Origin: Nocardia shimofusensis NBRC 100134
GTDB taxonomy: Bacteria; Actinomycetota; Actinomycetes; Mycobacteriales; Mycobacteriaceae
DNA: 64,000 nt
NCBI RefSeq assembly: GCF_001613125.1
Contig: NZ_BDBT01000005.1
Location: 1-64,000 of the forward strand
Direction: 5' to 3'
In this document: piece by piece, positions 8,889 to 16,977 of the stretch
How positions within the stretch are numbered: the first letter of the stretch is position 1
Layout of the letters: each line of letters begins with the position of its first letter
Made by a program: the position numbers and the translations under genes
Notes under the pieces: generated by a model
What the model was told of the DNA's origin: nothing
Database searches by the model: none
The model's input: only the letters and a program-made list of their open reading frames with translations

Positions 8889-9680
8889 TCAGGGCTTGCG
8901 GGCGACCCCACCCCAGGCCGAGGCGCCACGGATCCCCTGCTCGGCGTCGTCGGTGCGCCAGAAATTGATCGGCACCACCCCGGGTTCCACGATCTCCAGC
9001 CCATCGAACAGGCCGCGGATCTGTTCCGGGGAACGTGGTGTGTACGGCGTCCCACCGGTTTTCGAGTAGTTCTCGCACAGCCGGACGTAGTCGCGGTCAT
9101 CGGTGGCGCCGTCGTAGAGCGCCAGGTAGCTGCCGGAGGCCAGCGGCTCCATGACGGCCCGCACCGCGCGCAGCGCGTCGGAGTACGCGGCGGCGTGCCC
9201 GAGGACGCCGATGAACAGCACCGCGACGGGCTCGTCGAAGTTCAGCACCGCGCGGGCGGCATCGATCAACGGCTCGGGATCGTTGAAATCGGCTTCGGCG
9301 AAGGTGGTCACGCCTTCGGGCGTGGAATTGACCAGCAGCGCTCTGGCATGGGCGAGCACCAGCGGATCGTTGTCGACGTAGACGACCTTGGCGTCCGGCG
9401 CGGCGGCCTGGGCCACCTCGTGGGTGTTCTGCATGGTCGGCAGGCCGGTGCCGATGTCGAGGAACTGACGCACCCCGGCCTCGGCGGCGAGCCAGCGCAC
9501 CACCCGGATGAGGAATTGCCGGGATTGCACTGCCATCGTGGTGATTTCGGGATAACTCACGATCCCGGCCTCGCCGGCGCGGCGATCCACCTCGTAATAG
9601 TCTCGGCCACCCAGCCAGAAATTCCAGATCCGCGCCGAGGTCGGCACGTCGGTGCGAATGGGGCGGGGCTGGTCGATCAT
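8889..9680 (-). CDS. DUF574 (SAV2177-type) SAM-dependent methyltransferase
   Basis: The protein has 263 residues, normal for this actinobacterial family. The hallmark N-terminus SARIWNFWLGGRDYYEVDR is followed by the SAM-binding stretch FLDIGTGLPTMQNTHEVAQ and VVYVDNDPLVLAHARALL. The family has a methyltransferase fold, but its members have no established substrate. The ATG has CAGGAGC upstream. It converges with the kinase gene, with 18 bases between. No partner gene is evident. Confidence 0.9.
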   Translation of the reverse strand: MIDQPRPIRTDVPTSARIWNFWLGGRDYYEVDRRAGEAGIVSYPEITTMAVQSRQFLIRVVRWLAAEAGVRQFLDIGTGLPTMQNTHEVAQAAAPDAKVVYVDNDPLVLAHARALLVNSTPEGVTTFAEADFNDPEPLIDAARAVLNFDEPVAVLFIGVLGHAAAYSDALRAVRAVMEPLASGSYLALYDGATDDRDYVRLCENYSKTGGTPYTPRSPEQIRGLFDGLEIVEPGVVPINFWRTDDAEQGIRGASAWGGVARKP

Positions 9681-9762
9681 GCAGAAGCTCCTGAAAACAG
9701 ATCATCCGGCGATACCGTGCGGACTGTACAACTGAGCGCGGTTGCCACGGCAGAGTCTTCGG

Positions 9763-11310
9763 TCATCGGTCGGCCAGCACGGCCATCGCCGCGTTGTGGC
9801 CGCCGAGCCCGCTCACCCCTCCGCCGCGGACCGCGCCCGCGCCGCAGATCAGCACATTCGCTATGTCGGTGGCCACGCCCCAGAGATCGGCCGTGGTCTC
9901 AGATTCCTCAGCGCGCCAGGGGAATTGGAGATCGCCGTGGAAGATGTGCCCGCCGGGCAACCGCAGGTCGCGCTCCAGGTCCACCGGCGACCTGACCTCG
10001 AGGCACGGCTGTCCGTCGGCATCGGCGGCGAGGCAATCGGCCAGTGGTTCGCCGAGCACTGCGTCGAGGCCGGCCAGTGCCGCATCGAGGGCGGCGGCCC
10101 GCGCACGCTCGGGGTCGTCCCGGAAAAGTCGTGCGGGAGTGTGGATACCGAAAAGTGTCAGAGTGTGCATCCCGGAGGTGGCGGCTTCTCCGGAAAGGAT
10201 GGAGCGATCGGTCAGTGTGTGGCAATACAATTCCGACGGCAGCACCTCGGGTATTTTCCCGGCGTTTGCCTGCTGATAGGCCTCGTCGAGTTGACGATAG
10301 GACTCGGCGACATGGAAGGTGCCCGCGAAGGCGTCGCGGGGATCGACCCGCTGATCACGTAGTCGCGGCAGCCGCCGCAGCACCATGTTCACCTTGAGCT
10401 GGGAGCCCTCCGGATCGTCGCGCGCGGGCCTGCCGAGCAGCCGGTCCAATTCGCGGGGCGCGGCATTGACCAGCACATGGCGGGCACCGACGGTTCCGCC
10501 GTCGTAGCCGACCTCGGCGGTGTGCCCGTCACTGTCGATCGCGGTGACGGCCGCGCCGGTGACCAGTTCCGCGCCCGCCGCCCGCGCCGCGTCCGCGAGG
10601 GCGTCGGTCAAGGCGCCCATGCCGCCCACCGGCACGTTCCAGTCGCCGGTGCCGCCGCCGATGACGTGATAGAGAAAGCAACGGTTCTGCCGCAGCGTCG
10701 GGTCGGCGCCGTGACTGAAGGTGCCGATCAGCGCGTCGGTGAAGACGACGCCGCGTACGGTGTCGTCGGCGAAGGTGCCGGTGATCGTCTCACCGAGCGG
10801 GCGCTCGAAGATCGCTTCCCAGGTCGGTTCGTCGTCGATCAGGCGGCGTAGTTCGGCGCGGGTCGGCAGCGGCTCGGTCATGGTCGCGAAGACCCGCTCG
10901 GCCAGCCTGCCGGTGGTCACCGAGAAGCGTTGCCAGGCCTGGTAGTCCCGGTCCGAGCCGGTGAGACGATGGAAACTGGACCTGGTGTCCGCGGGCGCGG
11001 CGGTGTCGACGAGCAGACCGCTCGCGCCCACCGGGGTGTAGGAGGAGATGCGGCGGCGCCGGACACGGAAACGCAGACCCAGATCCTCGATGATGCGGCG
11101 TGGCAGCAGGCTCACCAGATACGAGTAGCGCGACAGCCGCGCGTCCACGCCGGGGAAGGGACGTTGCGACACCGCCGCCCCGCCGGTGTGGTCGAGCCGC
11201 TCGAGTACCAGCACCGAGCGTCCGGCCCGCGCCAGGTAGGCCGCGGCCACCAGACCGTTGTGCCCGCCGCCGACCACGACGACGTCATAGGAATCCCGCG
11301 CCGGTCTCAT
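9763..11310 (-). CDS. FAD-dependent oxidoreductase (PYROXD2 / phytoene-desaturase-like)
   Basis: A 515-residue flavoprotein. The N-terminal dinucleotide-binding motif VVVVGGGHNGLVAAAYLARAG is followed by LVLERLDHTGGAAVSQ, and the C-terminal FAD-contacting stretch is VLICGAGAVRGGGVSGLGGHN. Together these place it in the amine-oxidase/phytoene-desaturase superfamily, closest to PYROXD2-type proteins. The substrate is unknown; no carotenoid genes are nearby. I start it at the ATG at 11310 (AGGT upstream). A longer frame would add 36 residues that are simply a translation of the 21-bp tandem repeat (SIGAAPV three times), which is unlikely to be coding. Confidence 0.85.
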   Translation of the reverse strand: MRPARDSYDVVVVGGGHNGLVAAAYLARAGRSVLVLERLDHTGGAAVSQRPFPGVDARLSRYSYLVSLLPRRIIEDLGLRFRVRRRRISSYTPVGASGLLVDTAAPADTRSSFHRLTGSDRDYQAWQRFSVTTGRLAERVFATMTEPLPTRAELRRLIDDEPTWEAIFERPLGETITGTFADDTVRGVVFTDALIGTFSHGADPTLRQNRCFLYHVIGGGTGDWNVPVGGMGALTDALADAARAAGAELVTGAAVTAIDSDGHTAEVGYDGGTVGARHVLVNAAPRELDRLLGRPARDDPEGSQLKVNMVLRRLPRLRDQRVDPRDAFAGTFHVAESYRQLDEAYQQANAGKIPEVLPSELYCHTLTDRSILSGEAATSGMHTLTLFGIHTPARLFRDDPERARAAALDAALAGLDAVLGEPLADCLAADADGQPCLEVRSPVDLERDLRLPGGHIFHGDLQFPWRAEESETTADLWGVATDIANVLICGAGAVRGGGVSGLGGHNAAMAVLADR

Positions 11311-11350
11311 CGGACCTGGATAGCACGGACCGGTGACATCCGCGTCGACG

Positions 11351-11431
11351 GACACGGGCGCAGCGCCGATGGACACAGGCGCAGCGCCGATGGACACAGG
11401 CGCAGCGCCGATGGACACAGGCGCGCCGGGA
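11351..11431 (-). repeat. 21-bp tandem repeat, three full copies plus a partial
   Basis: GACACAGGCGCAGCGCCGATG is repeated head to tail from 11351 (first copy GACACGGG...), 11372 and 11393; the copy from 11414 breaks down after 11 bases. The period is exactly two helical turns. It lies just upstream of the FAD oxidoreductase start and downstream of the secreted protein's stop, so it may sit in a promoter or leader. Confidence 0.8.
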
Positions 11432-11445
11432 CCGAACCGGCCCGG

Positions 11446-11889
11446 TCAGCCGCCGAAGACCGCGCAGCCGACGCCGACCGGCTCGCCGTAACCGACCGGC
11501 AGATCGACATACCGGGAGACCGCGGGGTCGGAGGACTGGACCACGCTGATGCGGTGCGCGCCCGGCGTGGCCGGTATCCAGGTCAGCAGGGCGACGCCGC
11601 CGGTCGGCGCCACCGTGGCCAGCGGAACCCCGTTGTCGTAGAAGTTGACCGGGGCGACCGGGTCGGTGACATAGGCCTGGATGGTCGCGGTGCAGTCGGT
11701 GCCGTAGTTGGTCGCCATACCGAAACTGAGGTTCGGCAGCGCCTTGACGCCGGTCACCGTCGCCGACGCCAGTGGCGCCGTTCCCAGCGACAACCCGGCG
11801 GCGCACACACACACTGCGGCCGCCCGGGCCGCCCTGCGGACGGGCGCCGAAACCGTCGGCGAGAGGGAGATGGCAGACATCGTTGTCAT
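11446..11889 (-). CDS. Secreted protein with an Ig-like (bacterial repeat) domain
   Basis: The protein has 147 residues. An N-terminal signal peptide (basic RRAARA, a hydrophobic stretch, then cleavage likely after PLASA near residue 46) precedes a roughly 100-residue beta-rich domain. The domain carries VNFYDNGVPLATV and WIPATPGAHRISV, typical of bacterial Ig-like (Big_3-type) repeats. Two cysteines at either end (TDCTAT and GVGCAVF) could form a disulphide. I chose the ATG at 11889 because AAGGGA lies upstream and the signal peptide then begins normally. It is exported and presumably adhesive or structural, but no function is known. Confidence 0.75.
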   Translation of the reverse strand: MTTMSAISLSPTVSAPVRRAARAAAVCVCAAGLSLGTAPLASATVTGVKALPNLSFGMATNYGTDCTATIQAYVTDPVAPVNFYDNGVPLATVAPTGGVALLTWIPATPGAHRISVVQSSDPAVSRYVDLPVGYGEPVGVGCAVFGG

Positions 11890-12004
11890 GGGGGTCCCTT
11901 CGGCGAGCTGTCCGGGTGCCCACGATCCTAGGGCGGCGACGCGGCGCGGACGGCCCTTTCGGCGATCCCGCGCCACGGTGCCGCCGCCGTGACGTGTCCG
12001 CTCC

Positions 12005-12457
12005 TCAGTCGACCATCACGGAGATGTGCTCGGCCACGCAGGCCGGCTTGGGGGCGTCCTCGACCTGCACGGTGACCCGGGTGCGCACCCGGGCACCGGT
12101 CGCGTTGCGCTCCACCGCCAGCAGTTCGACCCCGGCCCGCAGGCGGGCGCCGACCGGAACCGACGATGGGAAACGCACCTTGTCCTGGCCGTAGTTGATG
12201 CCCATCTTCAGGCCGTCGACGCGATACACCTGCTGGCTCAGCACCGGCAACAGCGACAGCGTCAGGAATCCGTGCGCGATCGTCCCGCCGAAGGGACCCT
12301 GCGCCGCGCGTTCGGGATCGACGTGGATCCACTGGTGATCTCCGGTCGCCTCGGCGAACAGGTTCACCTTCTCCTGAGTGACGGTGTACCAGTCGCTGTA
12401 CCCCAGATGCTCGCCGACCGCCTTCTCGAAGTCGGCGATTCCGTCGAAAACCCGCAT
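12005..12457 (-). CDS. MaoC-family (R)-specific enoyl-CoA hydratase-like protein
   Basis: A single hot-dog domain of 150 residues. FAEATGDHQWIHVDPERA (near 35-52) holds the catalytic Asp and His of R-hydratases, and GGTIAHGFLTLSLLP is the following family signature. It would hydrate a trans-2-enoyl-CoA to a 3R-hydroxyacyl-CoA, or a similar acyl substrate. AAGGAA lies upstream of the ATG. It diverges from a TetR-family gene across about 107 bases holding a palindrome, so it is probably that regulator's target. Confidence 0.88.
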   Translation of the reverse strand: MRVFDGIADFEKAVGEHLGYSDWYTVTQEKVNLFAEATGDHQWIHVDPERAAQGPFGGTIAHGFLTLSLLPVLSQQVYRVDGLKMGINYGQDKVRFPSSVPVGARLRAGVELLAVERNATGARVRTRVTVQVEDAPKPACVAEHISVMVD

Positions 12458-12481
12458 AGCTCACATTCCTTCGATCGATGA

Positions 12482-12496
12482 ACTCGCCGGTCGAGT
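12482..12496. promoter_or_regulatory. Candidate TetR operator between maoC-like gene and tetR
   Basis: ACTCGCCGGTCGAGT is a perfect inverted repeat (5-base arms, 5-base spacer) in the divergent promoter region, 25 bases from the hydratase start and 69 bases from the regulator start. Assignment to the adjacent TetR protein is inference. Confidence 0.4.
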
Positions 12497-12564
12497 ACAC
12501 TACCGGTCCGAGCCGCCGCGCCGAGCCCTTTTGAGACATCAACCAATCTGTGTACTGTTCAGGA

Positions 12565-13203
12565 ATGACCGTTCCCGTAACTTCCACCGGTGGCGCCCGC
12601 TCCCCCGGCCGTCCCGCGTCGGCGACCCGCGAGCAGGTCATCGCCCTCACCCGCCGGGCATTCCTCGCGGGCGAACGCGTCGACGTGCAATCCATCGCCG
12701 CCGAACTCGGCCTCAGCCGCGCCTCGGTCTATCGCTGGTTCGGCTCACGCGAAGGACTGCTCGGCGCGATGCTCGTGCAGGAGTACCAGCAGATGATCGC
12801 CAAGGCCGACGCGAAGTGCCGGGTCAAAGGCGCGCGCCGCATCGTCGAGGTGCTCGACCGGGTCGCCCGCTGGGAGGCGATGAACGAGCCGTTCCGGCGC
12901 TACTTCGAGAACGAGCCGCGCACGGGTCTGCGCATTCTCACCGCCAGCCACGGCCCGGTCCAGCCACACGCGGTCACCGCGGTCGCCGAGCTGCTGTCCC
13001 GCGTCGAACGCGAGGACGGCTTCCATCCGCCCTTGGAACGCGACCTGCTGGCCTACACTCTGGTCCGAATCGGCGAGGCCTTTCTCTACACCGACACCGC
13101 CGCGGGCATCCGCAACGACGTCGACCGGCTGCGCGAGGTGTACGCCGTGCTTCTGGGCATCGCCGCGCCCGGCGCCGATCACGATGTCACGGAGCTGCCG
13201 TAG
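12565..13203 (+). CDS. TetR-family transcriptional regulator (QsdR-like)
   Basis: The protein has 212 residues. The N-terminal helix-turn-helix spans roughly 20-65, with GERVDVQSIAAELGLSRAS and VYRWFGSREGLLGAML, in the form typical of the QsdR branch; the rest is a helical ligand-binding domain. I give the ATG at 12565, which directly follows CAGGA. An in-frame GTG 15 bases earlier has no better site, and the message may have a very short leader. It diverges from the MaoC-like hydratase, which it may control together with itself. Its ligand is plausibly an acyl compound, by context only. Confidence 0.85.
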   Translation: MTVPVTSTGGARSPGRPASATREQVIALTRRAFLAGERVDVQSIAAELGLSRASVYRWFGSREGLLGAMLVQEYQQMIAKADAKCRVKGARRIVEVLDRVARWEAMNEPFRRYFENEPRTGLRILTASHGPVQPHAVTAVAELLSRVEREDGFHPPLERDLLAYTLVRIGEAFLYTDTAAGIRNDVDRLREVYAVLLGIAAPGADHDVTELP

Positions 13204-13272
13204 GACCGGTGCCGCGTCCCCGTGGTTGCGTGCGGACGCACGCGAAGGTCACCGAGCCCGGGCCTGCCGGTG

Positions 13273-13896
13273 TCACTCGACTACGAGCACGATCAGCCCT
13301 GCCGCCGCGGCAGGTTCGTCCTCCGGCCCGGCGGGAGCACCGAACAGGGTGATCGCCCGACGCGGATCGAGCCGGTCGACGACCTCGGGCAGTGAGGGGC
13401 CGACTTGTTCGGCGCGCACCAGGCACACCTGCACCCCGGACTCGGCACGCGTGGTCTTGCGCATCTGCCCCGGACCACCGTCGAACACCAGGGCGCCCGA
13501 ATCGGCGACCGCGCCCGCGCAGACCGTGACCACCGCGCCGATGCCGTCGAGATCTCCGGCCGCCGCCATCGGGCTGTCGACGACCACCCGGTTTCCCTCG
13601 GCCGCCCACGGCGCGAGCAGCGTGCCCGGCAAGCCGTCGGGGACGAGCACGCAGGTCACACCGGCGGTACTCAGCAGCTCCCGAAGAGCGGCGGGCACCT
13701 CGTCCTCACTGGTGCGCACGCCGTGGGCGCCGCCACGGGCCAGCCGGTCCAGGAATTGCGTGACGAGGCGCGTCCGGTCGGCCGGGTCCGCGAGGGCGTG
13801 CCGACCGGCGCGCGACACCGGAACCATGCGCTCGTCGTCGGGCAATTCGATCAGCAGGTCACGCACCCGGCGCAGCAAATGCTCGTCCGAACTCAT
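13273..13896 (-). CDS. LutC/YkgG-family (LUD domain) protein
   Basis: The protein has 207 residues. LUD-domain features are VLVPDGLPGTLLAPWA and GIGAVVTVCAGAVADSGALV followed by the C-terminal AITLFGAPAGPEDEP. In lactate utilisation LutC works with the iron-sulphur proteins LutA and LutB; neither is in the window, so this is an orphan copy. I chose the ATG at 13896; upstream in-frame residues are encoded by the hairpin-rich region shared with the glycosylase gene and do not look like protein. It diverges from the uracil-DNA glycosylase gene. Confidence 0.75.
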   Translation of the reverse strand: MSSDEHLLRRVRDLLIELPDDERMVPVSRAGRHALADPADRTRLVTQFLDRLARGGAHGVRTSEDEVPAALRELLSTAGVTCVLVPDGLPGTLLAPWAAEGNRVVVDSPMAAAGDLDGIGAVVTVCAGAVADSGALVFDGGPGQMRKTTRAESGVQVCLVRAEQVGPSLPEVVDRLDPRRAITLFGAPAGPEDEPAAAAGLIVLVVE

Positions 13897-13941
13897 CACG
13901 TCACCGTCCGGGGTGCTCGATATCCGCACCGGCGCTCGGCC

Positions 13942-13989
13942 ATGTCTCACCTCACTGTGTCGGCGGCACGCCCCCGGTGGCACTGCTGA
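13942..13989 (+). CDS. Possible 15-residue leader peptide
   Basis: ATG to TGA encodes MSHLTVSAARPRWHC, in the same direction as the glycosylase gene that starts 112 bases later. Its last codons overlap one arm of a set of competing hairpins (13970-14026), the layout of a translational attenuator. No strong ribosome-binding site is visible, so translation is unproven. It may simply be chance in a 205-base divergent region. Confidence 0.3.
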   Translation: MSHLTVSAARPRWHC

Positions 13990-14026
13990 CCACGCACACG
14001 GACAGCCCGCCACCGGGGGCTGTCCG
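13970..14026 (+). promoter_or_regulatory. Mutually exclusive hairpins upstream of udgB-like gene
   Basis: GCCCCCGGTGGC at 13970-13981 pairs perfectly with GCCACCGGGGGC at 14009-14020. CGGACAGCCC at 13999-14008 pairs perfectly with GGGCTGTCCG at 14017-14026. The second and fourth segments overlap, so only one hairpin can form at a time. The first arm lies within the end of a short open frame. No run of T follows, so intrinsic termination is doubtful. Confidence 0.45.
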
Positions 14027-14101
14027 CACCGCGCAAGGTACCCGCCCGAACCGGACGTGGCAACCATGCGAAACCGTCCTGGACCGGCCTATTCTGCGGG
14101 T

Positions 14102-14917
14102 ATGCATCACGGCGGGACATCTTCCGGCGAAAATCGGGCAGGCACCCGGCCACCGCCGGTATCGGTCCCCGGCGATCCGCCCGCACGCAGGCGCTACCGC
14201 TCGGTGACCGCTCTCGACGAGGCAGTCACCCGTTGCCGTGCCTGCCCGCGCCTGGTCCAGTGGCGCGAACTGGTCGCGCGAACCAAGCGCGCCGCCTTCC
14301 AGGACGAAACGTACTGGGGCCGCCCGGTGGCAGGCTTCGGTCCGGACGATGCGCGCATGCTGGTCGTCGGCCTCGCCCCCGCCGCCCACGGCGGCAACCG
14401 CACCGGGCGCATGTTCACCGGCGACCGCAGCGGCGACGTGCTCTTCGCCGCCCTGCACGCCGTCGGCCTGGCCAGTCAGCCCGTCGCCGTGCACGCCGAA
14501 GACGACATGCGTCTGTTCGGCGTGCGATTGACCGCCCCGGTGCACTGCGCTCCCCCGGACAACAAACCGACGGTGACCGAGCGCGATCGCTGCCGAGGCT
14601 GGCTCGAGGCCGAACTCGACCTGCTCGCGCCGACCGCCCGCTCGGTGGTGGTCCTCGGTGCGTTCGGCTGGCAGGCGCTGCTCCCCGCGCTGGCCGGTGC
14701 GGGCTGGGCCGTCCCGCGCCCGCGCCCGAAGTTCGGCCACGGGGCCCGGGTGCGGCTGGAGCCGACCCGCCCCGACCGCGCTCCGCTGGAGCTGTTCGGT
14801 TGCTACCACGTCAGTCAGCACAACACCTTCACCGGACGGCTCACCCCCACGATGCTCGAGGACGTCCTGGCGACGGCGGGTACCGTGGCCGGTCTCGCCA
14901 CCCGGCCGACGGGGTAG
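14102..14917 (+). CDS. udgB: Uracil-DNA glycosylase, family 5 (UdgB type)
   Basis: Removes uracil (and in this family other deaminated bases) from DNA, a job of weight in a GC-rich genome. It has 271 residues. Motif A is GLAPAAHGGNRTGRMFTGD (near 91-109), and the DNA-contact motif is CYHVSQHNTFTGRLTP near the C-terminus. The iron-sulphur ligand pattern begins with CRACPRLVQW near 46. The ATG at 14102 lacks a clear ribosome-binding site. A hairpin-rich region with a possible leader peptide lies directly upstream. It diverges from the LutC-like gene, with proline dehydrogenase following on the same strand. Confidence 0.88.
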   Translation: MHHGGTSSGENRAGTRPPPVSVPGDPPARRRYRSVTALDEAVTRCRACPRLVQWRELVARTKRAAFQDETYWGRPVAGFGPDDARMLVVGLAPAAHGGNRTGRMFTGDRSGDVLFAALHAVGLASQPVAVHAEDDMRLFGVRLTAPVHCAPPDNKPTVTERDRCRGWLEAELDLLAPTARSVVVLGAFGWQALLPALAGAGWAVPRPRPKFGHGARVRLEPTRPDRAPLELFGCYHVSQHNTFTGRLTPTMLEDVLATAGTVAGLATRPTG

Positions 14918-15002
14918 CCGATGCGGTTCGATCGGCGACGAAACCGTGGTCCCGGCGGCGTGGAGCGGATTTGCCGACCCCCGCGACAGGTATCGTGATT
15001 CC

Positions 15003-15980
15003 GTGCTGAGACGCGGCTTCACCCGCCTGATCCGCCCCGCCCTGCTGGGCGCCGCGGCCTCGCCGCGAGTCGAGCACACGGTGACCTCGATGCGGGCCAC
15101 CCGGACACTGGTGGACCGTTTCGTCGCCGGCACCTCCGAGACCGACGCCCTCACCGCCGCCACCGCGCTGCTGGTCTCCGGCCGCTGGGTCACTGTCGAC
15201 CACCTCGGTGAATACACCACCGACCGCGCCCAGGCCCGCGACACCGTCGAGCACTACCTGCGGCTGATCGCGGCGCTGGCCGAACTCCCGGCCGCGCGCG
15301 AGCCGGGCAATGTCCGCCCGCTGGAAGTCTCGATGAAACTGTCGGCGCTCGGCCAGGCACTGCCCGGCGACGGCGACCGGATCGCCCTCGACCACGCCCG
15401 CGAGATCTGCGCGAGCGCCACCGACATCGGTATCGCGGTCACCGTCGACGCCGAGGATCACACCACCACCGATTCCACACTGGCGATCGTGCGCGAACTG
15501 CGTGCCGAATTCCCGTCGGTGGGCACGGTGTTACAGGCCTATCTGAAACGCACCGAGGCCGATTGCCTGGAGTTCGCCGGTCCCGGTTCGCGGATCCGGT
15601 TGTGCAAGGGTGCCTACCGCGAACCGGCGTCGGTCGCCTTCCAGCGCCCGGCCGAGGTCGACGATTCCTACCTGCGCTGTCTGCGTGTGCTGATGAGCGG
15701 CAGCGGTTACCCGATGGTCGCCACCCACGATCCCGCGATGATCGACGCGGCCGGTCGATACGCCGAGGAATCCCAGCGCGGACCGGCGGATTTCGAGTTC
15801 CAGATGCTCTTCGGCATCCGCGAGGCCGAACAGTCCCGGCTGGTCGCCGCGGGCCATCGGATGCGGGTCTACGTCCCCTACGGCGACCGATGGTACGGCT
15901 ATTTCATGCGCAGGCTCGCCGAACGTCCCGCGAATCTGACCTTCTTCCTGCGCGCGCTCGCCGGGCGCCGCCGCGCCTGA
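15003..15980 (+). CDS. Proline dehydrogenase (monofunctional)
   Basis: Oxidises L-proline to pyrroline-5-carboxylate with FAD, passing electrons to the respiratory chain. The 325-residue length is that of the single-domain actinobacterial enzyme. The barrel motifs are VSMKLSALGQ, VTVDAEDHTTTDSTL, QAYLKRTEADC, RLCKGAYREP and the C-terminal VYVPYGDRWYGYFMRRLAERP, which carries the conserved Arg pair that binds proline. The start is a GTG at 15003 whose upstream site is weak. The partner P5C dehydrogenase, adjacent in many actinobacteria, is absent here. Confidence 0.92.
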   Translation: MLRRGFTRLIRPALLGAAASPRVEHTVTSMRATRTLVDRFVAGTSETDALTAATALLVSGRWVTVDHLGEYTTDRAQARDTVEHYLRLIAALAELPAAREPGNVRPLEVSMKLSALGQALPGDGDRIALDHAREICASATDIGIAVTVDAEDHTTTDSTLAIVRELRAEFPSVGTVLQAYLKRTEADCLEFAGPGSRIRLCKGAYREPASVAFQRPAEVDDSYLRCLRVLMSGSGYPMVATHDPAMIDAAGRYAEESQRGPADFEFQMLFGIREAEQSRLVAAGHRMRVYVPYGDRWYGYFMRRLAERPANLTFFLRALAGRRRA

Positions 15981-15993
15981 GCCCGCACATGCG

Positions 15994-16036
15994 AACGGCC
16001 GGTGCGCCGCACGAGAAGTGCGACACACCGGCCGTT
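15994..16036. terminator. Bidirectional hairpin between proline dehydrogenase and the conservon
   Basis: AACGGCCGGTG (15994-16004) pairs with CACCGGCCGTT (16026-16036), and an inner stem CGCAC/GTGCG closes a GAGAA loop. It lies between two convergent genes, 14 bases past one stop and 11 before the other, so it can serve both. There is no T run. Confidence 0.75.
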
Positions 16037-16046
16037 GAGAGCGGTG

Positions 16047-16652
16047 TCAGACCGGCGCTTCGACGCGATGGAACAGGTACTCCACCAACGTGATCAGCGA
16101 TTGCAGACAGGTCCCCCGATGCCGGGCATCGAGATTCGTCAGCGGAGTGTCCGGCGAGAGATCGAGGGCGTCACGCACTTCCTCGAGCGGGTAGGCGCGG
16201 GCGTCGTCGAACTGGTTGACCGCCACCGAGTACGGCACACCCCGTTCCTCGAGCACCGACAACACCTCGTCGGACTTGTCGATGCGCCGGGTGTCGACCA
16301 GTACCAGCGCGCCGAGCGCGCCGCGTGCCAATTCCTCCCACAACGGCACGAACCGCTGCTGCCCCGGCGTGCCGAACAAATACAAGGCCAACGTCGGATT
16401 CAGGGTGATACGCCCGAAATCCATCGCCACGGTGGTCTGCGTCTTACCCGGCAGACCGGCCATGTCGTCGACGCCGATACTGGCCTCGGTGATCGTTTCC
16501 TCGGTGCGCAGCGGCCTGATCTCGGAGATGCTGTTCACGAAGGTGGTCTTGCCGACACCGAAGTTGCCTGCCACCAGCAGTTTTACCGATCGGGTCACCG
16601 TCTCCGGCACATATTCGACCACACGATCAGGCCGGGAGAGCCCGGAGACCAT
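16047..16652 (-). CDS. cvnD: Conservon small GTPase-like ATP/GTP-binding protein (CvnD)
   Basis: The fourth conservon gene, 201 residues, an MglA-like small GTPase. The P-loop is VAGNFGVGKTTFVNSISEI (near 26-45), switch-type residues are TQTTVAMDFGRI, and LFGTPGQQRFVPLW and VAVNQFDDA (guanine specificity position) follow. Conservon products form a membrane-associated heterocomplex resembling eukaryotic G-protein relays. The gene overlaps the DUF742 gene upstream by 26 bases, so all four are one transcript. A strong hairpin follows the stop. Confidence 0.92.
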   Translation of the reverse strand: MVSGLSRPDRVVEYVPETVTRSVKLLVAGNFGVGKTTFVNSISEIRPLRTEETITEASIGVDDMAGLPGKTQTTVAMDFGRITLNPTLALYLFGTPGQQRFVPLWEELARGALGALVLVDTRRIDKSDEVLSVLEERGVPYSVAVNQFDDARAYPLEEVRDALDLSPDTPLTNLDARHRGTCLQSLITLVEYLFHRVEAPV

Positions 16653-16977
16653 TGAGTACCTCCTCCAACAGGGAGATCTCCGGCAACAGTTCTGCCGGAG
16701 TGGGAGTGCTGAGATTGCCGCCGTCGAGTAGATCGGACACCACGATCTTCACCACGGACGGCGGCATGTCCAGGTATGCGGCCAATTCCGCGATGGACAG
16801 GGCGCCGCGGCGACTACACAGACTCATCACCCTACGGACGTCGGGACTCGCACCGGTGGGCGTGTCGGACGCGGCCACGACCAGGGTCACCAGATCCAGG
16901 TCGCGGGTGGGTCGGGAACGACCGCCCGTGCGCACATAAGCCCGAACGAGGTCGGGGTCGCGGCGGTGCTTGCTCAT
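16627..16977 (-). CDS. cvnC: DUF742 protein of the conservon (CvnC)
   Basis: The protein has 116 residues. The N-terminal VRAYVRTGGRSRPTRDLDL is the DUF742 signature; the rest looks like a winged helix (LSIAELAAYLDMPPSVVKIV). It overlaps the genes on both sides, consistent with the fixed A-B-C-D order of conservons. The family's exact biochemical role is not known; it is a component of the signalling complex. Confidence 0.92.
   Translation of the reverse strand: MSKHRRDPDLVRAYVRTGGRSRPTRDLDLVTLVVAASDTPTGASPDVRRVMSLCSRRGALSIAELAAYLDMPPSVVKIVVSDLLDGGNLSTPTPAELLPEISLLEEVLNGLRALPA

Noticed and set aside
11354..11431. Tandem repeats considered as a CRISPR array
   Set aside because: Units are head to tail with no spacers.
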